DNA from: an uncultured Alphaproteobacteria bacterium
Lineage (GTDB): Bacteria > Pseudomonadota > Alphaproteobacteria > Caulobacterales > Aquidulcibacteraceae
Direction: 5' to 3'
DNA length: 5,060 bases
Assembly: GCA_937967725.1 (NCBI GenBank)
Contig: CALBSY010000077.1
Coordinates: forward strand, 1-5,060
Below the pieces are notes generated by a model. It worked only from the letters and a program-made list of their open reading frames with translations, was not told the DNA's origin and ran no database searches. The number at the start of each line of letters is the position of its first letter. Within the stretch, counting starts at the first letter, position 1. Positions 1-5,060 of this stretch are shown here, piece after piece. The position numbers and the translations under genes are program-made.

Positions 1-1
1 T

Positions 2-979
2 TCACTTGAGATTCTGGCCAAACATCTCCGCCTTCATACGATCGCCGGCGCCAAAGGCGATCCCCGCGTGGTGTTGAGCGATCCGGCATTTCCTGCCGGC
101 TATCAGTTGCTGCCGCCGCCGTCGTGCTTCGCGCCGGGTCAACGGCCGCTCGTACTCGATTCACGCGGCCGCGTGGTTGATATTTATAGCCCCGACGGCG
201 CCAGTGCGCTGGAGCTGAACCTCGATCTGCTCGAACGGGCGCGTGAGGTCTGGTCTAAACTCGATATCAAGAAGCGCCCCACGACCGTCAAATACCGAAG
301 CTTTAACGGCAGCCGCACGACTACGGTTCAGCAAGTCATGCAGAGCGCAAGCGGCCGCTGGTCGCTGGCTGAGACTAACGACGGCGACGGCGGCGTGCCA
401 GATTGGAGCCTTTCGCACGGCGGAATCGAGTTGCGCCGCTTCAAAGGCGAGCACCTTCAATTTCTTAAGGGTGCGGAATTTGCCATCGCGCTCGGCGAGC
501 AGCTGTCGACGCTCAAAGTGGGCGCGTTCTCGCTGTCGGCAAAGCGGTTAGAGCGCCTCGAGCGGGTCGAAGTCCAAACCAACGACCTGGGCTATTTCCC
601 GCTTCAACCGGTCCACATTTCCGTGTTCCTGCACGGCGCCGCGCCATGGGGCGCCGACACCCAAATTGATCTGCAACGCATCAGCGCTGCGCAGGAAGGC
701 GACGCCGATAAAGCAATACTTGATTTCAGCTCGGTGGGCGGTGCGCGCATGCCCCTCGCCGACGGCCTTCGCATCACCTTGCCAGCGCCGGAGGAGCCCG
801 GCGCCTATCGCGTTGCGCTACGGATCAAAGGAATTCTCGTCGGCGCATCAACGGCGTTCGTGGTCAGCGCACGCAGCGAAACTCCGGAAGATCTGGAGTT
901 CTCGCCGCTGCCGGACGCCTCAGAGACGTCCAAGCGTAGGGCGACGCCGAAGAAAGCAAGACGGCGCGCGCCGCGCTAA
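2..979 (+). CDS. LCAT/lipase-like alpha/beta hydrolase, C-terminal part (5' end outside window)
   Basis: The frame is open from base 2 to the TAA at 977-979 with no stop, so the gene starts left of the window and 325 residues are visible. The GTG/GTG/TTG codons at 68-76 are unlikely to be the start because similar protein sequence continues upstream. Counting from the GTG at 68, residues 9-16 read FPAGYQLL, like the FPS-x-YQLLP segment of LCAT-type lipases. Residues 106-111 read GDGGVP, matching the GDGTVP loop that carries the catalytic Asp (D107). GEHLQFL at 127-133 offers the catalytic His (H129). The serine nucleophile elbow should lie upstream and is not seen. Residues about 165-268 look like an added beta-sandwich domain (PGAYRVALRI near 244-253). 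The tail, 289-303, is very basic. The family hydrolyses or transfers acyl esters; the substrate here is unknown. The gene is probably co-transcribed with the downstream cyclase/STAND gene. A different alpha/beta hydrolase subfamily is possible. Confidence 0.62.
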   Translation, partial: SLEILAKHLRLHTIAGAKGDPRVVLSDPAFPAGYQLLPPPSCFAPGQRPLVLDSRGRVVDIYSPDGASALELNLDLLERAREVWSKLDIKKRPTTVKYRSFNGSRTTTVQQVMQSASGRWSLAETNDGDGGVPDWSLSHGGIELRRFKGEHLQFLKGAEFAIALGEQLSTLKVGAFSLSAKRLERLERVEVQTNDLGYFPLQPVHISVFLHGAAPWGADTQIDLQRISAAQEGDADKAILDFSSVGGARMPLADGLRITLPAPEEPGAYRVALRIKGILVGASTAFVVSARSETPEDLEFSPLPDASETSKRRATPKKARRRAPR

Positions 980-984
980 CTGTT

Positions 985-1028
985 CCGCCCAGTGCAAATG
1001 CGTTAAAAGGAGGTATTCCATTGGGTGG
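985..1028 (+). promoter_or_regulatory. Possible RNA stem-loop presenting the Shine-Dalgarno in its loop
   Basis: CCGCCCAGTG at 985-994 can pair with CATTGGGTGG at 1019-1028. This gives ten pairs, two of them G-U, around a 24-base loop (995-1018) that contains AAAAGGAGGT. The 3' arm covers the TTG at 1021. No U-run follows, so it does not look like a terminator. It could influence translation of the downstream gene. The long loop and wobble pairs make it only a candidate, found by eye without an energy calculation. Confidence 0.3.
1005..1014 (+). promoter_or_regulatory. Strong Shine-Dalgarno sequence, oddly placed
   Basis: AAAAGGAGGT is almost fully complementary to the 3' end of 16S rRNA. 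From the last G of AGGAGG it is 7 bases to TTG at 1021 (ideal), 6 to an in-frame ATT at 1020, 24 to GTG at 1038 and 27 to ATG at 1041. It is therefore too far from the usual start codons of the cyclase gene and best placed for the mini-ORF at 1021-1041. It decides the start question for the next gene. Confidence 0.7.
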
Positions 1029-1041
1029 GCTCCCGGCGTGA
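1021..1041 (+). CDS. Possible 6-codon leader peptide coupled to the cyclase gene
   Basis: TTG at 1021 follows the strong Shine-Dalgarno at optimal spacing and opens six codons (MGGLPA) ending in TGA at 1039-1041. That TGA shares its A with the ATG of the cyclase gene (TGATG), a classic arrangement for translational coupling by terminating ribosomes. The peptide has no recognisable sequence signal, so its role, if any, would be as a ribosome-loading leader. Alternatives are a cyclase start at the rare ATT codon (1020) in the cyclase frame, or a single-base sequence error that hides a normal start. The inference rests only on spacing. Confidence 0.3.
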   Translation: MGGLPA

Positions 1042-3950
1042 TGAAGGCCAAGGCGCAACTTCCCGAACGATGCATCGTCACGATGCTCCACTACGACGTC
1101 GTCGGTTCCACGCGCCACATCGCCGACTGCGAACCGGAAGAAGCGCGCGACATGTTGCGCCGATGGCTCGCTCCGGTCGAGGCCGCCGTCGTGAGCGCCG
1201 GGGGCTTTGTGGTCGATCCCGAAGGCGACGGCGGTCTCGCCGTATTCGGCTGGCCCCTTGCCTGCGAGGACCACGCCGACCGCGCATGCACCGCCGCTTG
1301 GGACTTGCAGCACCTCGCCGTGACGCATGCGCCTCTGCACGATCGTTCGGGCGCATCAGTGCAGTTTCGCGCTGGGGTTCACTCGGGACTTGTGTTCTTT
1401 TGGCGCGAGGATGGCCGCGCCCGCGTCTCCGGCGTGCCCGTGCATCTCGCTGCGGCGCTTCAGAAAGCGGCGCCCCCGGGCGGGGTCCTGATCAGCACCA
1501 AGACGCTCGGTCTGTGTCGCACCAAACTCCTGATCACGCCGCAGTCGCGGCCACCGGCGCTTGACGACTTGGACATCGATGTCCTGAGCCTAGACGCTCG
1601 CCCACACGAGGCGTCTGACGTCGAATTTGCTCGCCGTTACGCGGCCCCGATGATCGGACGGCGCGAGCAGATGGATATCCTTCGCCGCGCTCTTCCGGGC
1701 GGCGCCGAACAAGGTTCGGTTGCGGTGATAGGCGAGCCCGGAATCGGAAAGAGTCGCCTCGCCGCCGCGATAGCGAACGAAGTGCGGGAGCTAGGTGCGT
1801 ACGTATTCGCGTTCTTCGGCGACAGACAAAAGGCCACAACACCGTTTGCGGCGGCGCGCGCACTAATCCTACAAGCGCTGCAAGCGCGCGGCCCCATCTC
1901 GCACGATCAGATCATCGCGGCGCTGACGGAGGCGGGCTTGCCCTGGGACGACGTTGAGTGCGTCGCCCCAGTGATCAGCGGGCGCCGCGCCGGAGTGAGC
2001 CGCCGTAAGCGCGTCAATCAAACGCCCACAGTCGTCGCTCGCGCGCTTGTCTCGACCTTCAGCGCGCTTACCGCCTCAAAGACCGTGGCCGTGTTGGTGG
2101 AAGACCTCCATCTCCTCGACGCAGAAAGCCGCCAGTTCCTGCACCTGCTGGAACGTGCAGACAGTGGATCGCTATCGCTTGTGCTCACTGGACGTCCAGA
2201 GGCGTTGACGCACGCACAAGACATCGTCCGCACGGTCGTGCACCTGCCCACTCTCCCCGACGCGGATATGGCGGCGCTGGCGGAACGGCTATGGGACGGC
2301 GAGCCGCTCGCCTCGACCGCGATGCAAGAGTTGCTGCGCCGCGCAGACGGCGTTCCATTTGTGCTCGAACAGATCATTTCCTCGCTCGACCCCGAGCAGA
2401 AACCAACGTTGGACCCGCTTCCGGACAGTGTGAAATCTGTGATCCATGCGCGTCTCAATCGGCTTTCTGCGAGCGCCAAGGCGACGGTGCAGGCGCTCAG
2501 TCTTCTGGGCGACGAAGTCGAGGTTTCGATCGCCAAAGCAGTGCTCGGACGGAGCGAGGAAAAACTCACCCGCGCGTTCATCGAGCTCGAACAGTTCGCC
2601 TTCATTCATGCTCCGCTCGGACCCACCGTCCGCTTCCGTCATCAGACGATCACTGAGTCGTGCCTGGAAACCTTGCCACGCGAGCGGCGCGTCCGCTTGC
2701 ACCGCGCCGCGGTCGCCGCCTTGCTGAATGACAAATCCGATCCCGCAGGCCGTTATGAGCGACTTGCCATGCACGCCGAGGGCGCGGAAGACTTCGCACA
2801 GGCGCTCGACTTTCTATGGGAAAGTGGCGTCATCGCGCGCGATAGTTCGGCGATTGCATCTCTCCGCCTGATCCTTAGCCGCGCGACAGCACTTGCAAGC
2901 CGCATCGGTCCCGCGGCCGAGGAAAAGTATGTCGACTTCGTCCTGATGGCGTTCGCCACACTGCTGCAAGCAGGCGAGTTCGACGAAATGAAATCGGTGC
3001 TGCCGCGCGTAACAGAACTGGCGCGCGAGCAGGACCGGCCGGATCGCGTTTGCGGTGCGATGTCGCAAATGGCGATGGTTTGCTGGTTCGACGGTGACTA
3101 CGAACAGGGATTGAGGATTGCCGAATCAGCGATCGATCTTGCCCGCACGCTGAACTCGCTACCACTCTTGTTCTCCAATCAACTGATGATGGCTAATAAC
3201 CTGCATGGAATGGGCCAGATGCGCCGCGCTATTGCGACGCTCGAAGATCTTTGCCGTGTTCTGACCGGAGAGTTGGAAACAGCTCGACTGGGCGCAGCCG
3301 CGATACCGCGTTCTATGACCCATGCGTTTATGAGCTGGTTCCTCTTGGACACCGGAGAGTACGACGCTTCAATTCGTCACGGTAATCAGGCGCTCGAGAT
3401 CGCGGTGCGCGAAGGAGACGCCTATTCAGAAGTGCTGGCGCGGCATTCGCTCGGCCGGGCGCTCTTGCTCGCCGGCCGCGACGAAGAAGGGTTGGAGTGT
3501 TTGCGCCTTGCACTCGAACTGATTGACGCCAATGGTTACGACGCCATCAAACCACATGCGACCGGCAGCATCTCGATTGGCTTGGCGCGCTGCGGACGCG
3601 CCGCCGAGGCTGTCGCCCTCGGCCAAGCCTGCTTCGACCGCGGCCTGCACCAACGTACGGGTAAGCTCGAACGGTTTCATCTCTACGCCGGCCACGCAGA
3701 AGCGCTGTTCGCGGCCGGTGAAACCGAGCGCGGCCTGGCGAATTTGGACAAAGCGATCCGCATCGCACGCGAGATCAACAATCCCTGCCTGCTTGTTGAC
3801 GGCTTGGCGCTGCGCGCTCACCTGGGCGCTATGCTGGACGCGCCGAAGCAGGACGTCGAGCGCGACCTTGCCGAATGCGCCGATATTTGCGGCCGGTTTG
3901 GCCTCGTGGCGCGCGTATTCGAACCGCTTGCGCTCAGCGAACCCGCGTAA
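1041..3950 (+). CDS. Class III cyclase-like / STAND AAA NTPase / TPR protein
   Basis: This is a soluble protein of 969 residues from ATG 1041, with no signal peptide or membrane span. Residues about 12-155 form a class III nucleotide cyclase fold: YDVVGST with metal Asp D19, GDG with metal Asp D63, and AGVHSG at 111-116. By eye alignment the substrate-selecting Lys and Asp are D59 and R128, and the transition-state Asn and Arg are H135 and A139, so normal cyclase activity is doubtful. Residues about 203-450 are a STAND-type NTPase: Walker A GEPGIGKS 231-238 (K237), Walker B VLVEDLHLLD 351-360, and TGRPE 383-387. A winged-helix-like segment spans about 463-560. TPR-like helical pairs fill about 570-969, for example near 672-701, 762-789, 800-830 and 882-910. 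Such proteins usually switch state on nucleotide binding and sense partners through the TPRs; the ligand here is unknown. ATG 1041 leaves 11 residues before the first cyclase strand, typical of the family. The frame stays open upstream to 666, but that overlaps the hydrolase. There is no DNA-binding HTH at the C-terminus, unlike MalT/LuxR-type relatives. Confidence 0.88.
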   Translation: MKAKAQLPERCIVTMLHYDVVGSTRHIADCEPEEARDMLRRWLAPVEAAVVSAGGFVVDPEGDGGLAVFGWPLACEDHADRACTAAWDLQHLAVTHAPLHDRSGASVQFRAGVHSGLVFFWREDGRARVSGVPVHLAAALQKAAPPGGVLISTKTLGLCRTKLLITPQSRPPALDDLDIDVLSLDARPHEASDVEFARRYAAPMIGRREQMDILRRALPGGAEQGSVAVIGEPGIGKSRLAAAIANEVRELGAYVFAFFGDRQKATTPFAAARALILQALQARGPISHDQIIAALTEAGLPWDDVECVAPVISGRRAGVSRRKRVNQTPTVVARALVSTFSALTASKTVAVLVEDLHLLDAESRQFLHLLERADSGSLSLVLTGRPEALTHAQDIVRTVVHLPTLPDADMAALAERLWDGEPLASTAMQELLRRADGVPFVLEQIISSLDPEQKPTLDPLPDSVKSVIHARLNRLSASAKATVQALSLLGDEVEVSIAKAVLGRSEEKLTRAFIELEQFAFIHAPLGPTVRFRHQTITESCLETLPRERRVRLHRAAVAALLNDKSDPAGRYERLAMHAEGAEDFAQALDFLWESGVIARDSSAIASLRLILSRATALASRIGPAAEEKYVDFVLMAFATLLQAGEFDEMKSVLPRVTELAREQDRPDRVCGAMSQMAMVCWFDGDYEQGLRIAESAIDLARTLNSLPLLFSNQLMMANNLHGMGQMRRAIATLEDLCRVLTGELETARLGAAAIPRSMTHAFMSWFLLDTGEYDASIRHGNQALEIAVREGDAYSEVLARHSLGRALLLAGRDEEGLECLRLALELIDANGYDAIKPHATGSISIGLARCGRAAEAVALGQACFDRGLHQRTGKLERFHLYAGHAEALFAAGETERGLANLDKAIRIAREINNPCLLVDGLALRAHLGAMLDAPKQDVERDLAECADICGRFGLVARVFEPLALSEPA
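3934..3950. other. 17-bp overlap of convergent gene ends
   Basis: The cyclase/STAND gene ends with TAA at 3948-3950 on the plus strand. The P450 gene ends with TGA at 3936-3934 on the minus strand. The two coding ends share 17 bp, so there is no intergenic space for a terminator and each transcript must end inside the opposite gene. Confidence 0.85.
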
Positions 3951-5060
3951 ACCGCGCCCACATCCCGATCGGCACCGTCAGCATCTTTTTGACCTCGCCG
4001 TTTGGCCCGGCCACCCGCCGCAATCCCTCCAACCGGCTCGCCGCCTTCAGACATTCGATCAGTATGATCAACGCAATACGATCGCGGCCCCAGCAGTCGC
4101 GATCACTTGTGCTGACGCCGAACAACAAATACTTGGAGATGTCGCGCTCAGGTCCTGGTAGGAACGGGGCGAGCGAGAACTGTTTGTCGAACCCGCCGCG
4201 CTCATCGAACAACGCCGCTTTGATGATGACCGTCACCCACTCTCCCGCGGATATCTTCGCCTTGCTTGGCAGGACCGTGTTCTTGACGCATTGGCGCAGG
4301 CGCACGGGCATGTTCGGATTGAAACGCTCAGCTTCATAGACAAGGCGCTCCCAACCAGACGGCCCGCGATAATCGGGCGCTTCGTCGGTCCCGATGTAGT
4401 ATCGCGGGCCGACATCGAAAATCTTCGCGAGAGTCCCCAGATCGATACGGAAATCGAACAGTGTCGTGAACACAGACGCAAACGTCAGTGGGACAACTGC
4501 CAGCGCCGTACCGGCGAGTTCGAACAAGAGCATCGAAACGTCGCGGTAATAATTGCAGTTTGGGTACTTATTCTTGTACCAATCCCCTTCGCTTGCGACG
4601 AAGGCGTCGACTAACGTGCCTGGGGTCTCCGGGCGTTTTGCACGCGCACGGGCAAGGATGGAATCGATGTGCGTTAGCATTTCCAGCGCCGCCTGCTGTG
4701 AAAGCGGTTTCAGATCCTGAATATTCTTGACGTTGCCGATAAGGTCGGCGAGCACCAGCACCGACCAAATCTGCATGCTGGCCATGCCGGGATTGTCGGG
4801 CTTGCGGCCAGACAACGCCGCCAGCCACTCCGGGTGCAGTTCGCCAGCATGCTGACGCGAGAACGGCAGCGCCAAACCCAACTCAGTGAGCCAGGTGGGG
4901 CCACGCACGCCAAGAATTTGATCGATGATGGCGTATGTGGTTTCCGCAGCGAGGTAGTGTATTAGATCGATACGCCGCGCCGGTCCGGTGCGCCGCAGTG
5001 CCGCCGCCACGCGCGCGCGCGCCACGCCGCGGACGCGATCCTCCAGGCCGTCGGGGTAAC
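3934..5060 (-). CDS. Cytochrome P450, atypical, C-terminal part (5' end outside window)
   Basis: The minus-strand frame is open from the right edge to TGA at 3936-3934, giving 374 visible residues. The GTG at 5025 is only an internal codon candidate, since coding continues upstream; probably a hundred or so N-terminal residues are missing. Numbered from GTG 5025, the K-helix ExxR is EAER 231-234 (followed by FNP), the meander holds PER 292-294, and the haem loop is FGVSTSDRDCWG 302-313 with axial Cys311 (codon 4095-4093) and a basic residue R309 two before it. P450s are haem-thiolate enzymes that oxidise small molecules or lipids. Two features are unusual. F302 to Cys311 spans nine residues rather than the usual seven, and the I-helix reads AGTAL (171-175) where AGx(D/E)T is expected. 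Both recall peroxide- or hydroperoxide-using P450s such as CYP74-like or peroxygenase types. The substrate is unknown. The gene converges on the cyclase/STAND gene, so it is transcribed separately. Confidence 0.85.
   Translation of the reverse strand, partial: YPDGLEDRVRGVARARVAAALRRTGPARRIDLIHYLAAETTYAIIDQILGVRGPTWLTELGLALPFSRQHAGELHPEWLAALSGRKPDNPGMASMQIWSVLVLADLIGNVKNIQDLKPLSQQAALEMLTHIDSILARARAKRPETPGTLVDAFVASEGDWYKNKYPNCNYYRDVSMLLFELAGTALAVVPLTFASVFTTLFDFRIDLGTLAKIFDVGPRYYIGTDEAPDYRGPSGWERLVYEAERFNPNMPVRLRQCVKNTVLPSKAKISAGEWVTVIIKAALFDERGGFDKQFSLAPFLPGPERDISKYLLFGVSTSDRDCWGRDRIALIILIECLKAASRLEGLRRVAGPNGEVKKMLTVPIGMWARFTRVR

Noticed and set aside
68..979. GTG at 68 as the true start of the hydrolase
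   Set aside because: The frame is open and protein-like back to the window edge, and an LCAT-type enzyme needs its nucleophile region further upstream.
666..1040. Upstream extension of the cyclase frame to a TTG at 666
   Set aside because: It would overlap the hydrolase by over 300 bases, and its translation is basic, low-quality sequence with no cyclase family similarity. The domain starts naturally after ATG 1041.
1078..3821. Long minus-strand open frames opposite the cyclase/STAND gene
   Set aside because: They are Arg/Ser/Ala-rich, have no recognisable motifs, and are expected in GC-rich DNA opposite a real gene.
3891..3903. GGCC-GGTTT-GGCC inverted repeat as a terminator for the P450 transcript
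   Set aside because: The stem is only 4 bp and no U-run follows on the minus strand.
3964..3990. Possible terminator: CCGATCGG palindrome followed by a T-run at 3986-3990
   Set aside because: The palindrome has no loop and lies 13 bases before the T-run. No stable hairpin abuts the T-run, and the site is inside the P450 coding sequence.
3523..4339. Plus-strand open frames running across the cyclase end into the P450 gene
   Set aside because: They are out of frame with the cyclase, antisense to the P450, and have no domain-like sequence.
5023..5025. GTG at 5025 as the true start of the P450
   Set aside because: The frame continues without a stop to the window edge, and P450s need about a hundred more N-terminal residues than this start would give.
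1..5060. tRNA, rRNA, CRISPR array, insertion sequence or att site
   Set aside because: No clover-leaf, spaced direct repeats, transposase or terminal inverted repeats were seen on either strand.

Overview
The window is GC-rich, gene-dense bacterial DNA of about 61% GC by eye. It holds three long genes and only one short gap. The protein families and codon use fit a proteobacterium, perhaps an alphaproteobacterium, but nothing here fixes the taxon.

Layout. (1) Positions 2-979, plus strand: the C-terminal 325 residues of an alpha/beta hydrolase of the lecithin:cholesterol acyltransferase (LCAT)/lipase type, cut by the left edge. The catalytic Asp and His regions are visible; the nucleophile region is outside. 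(2) Positions 980-1040: a 61-base gap with a near-perfect Shine-Dalgarno sequence. That sequence is placed for a 6-codon TTG mini-ORF rather than for the next large gene. A 10-bp imperfect stem could form around it. (3) Positions 1041-3950, plus strand: a complete 969-residue protein with a class III nucleotide cyclase-like domain, a STAND-type AAA NTPase and C-terminal TPR-like repeats. The cyclase domain keeps both metal-binding aspartates but lacks the residues that normally select the base and stabilise the transition state. (4) Positions 3934-5060, minus strand: the C-terminal 374 residues of an atypical cytochrome P450, cut by the right edge. It converges on the cyclase gene, and the two coding ends overlap by 17 bp.

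How they may work together. The hydrolase and the cyclase/STAND gene share a strand, lie 61 bases apart with no terminator between them, and are probably one transcript. The STAND protein looks like a large cytoplasmic sensor or scaffold whose cyclase domain may be regulatory rather than catalytic. The P450 has features seen in P450s that use peroxides instead of O2 plus a reductase. A lipase that frees acyl chains beside a peroxide-type P450 could suggest an oxidised-lipid pathway, but that link is inference from proximity only. No tRNA, rRNA, CRISPR array, insertion sequence or convincing terminator was seen. The promoters of the hydrolase and the P450 must lie outside the window.
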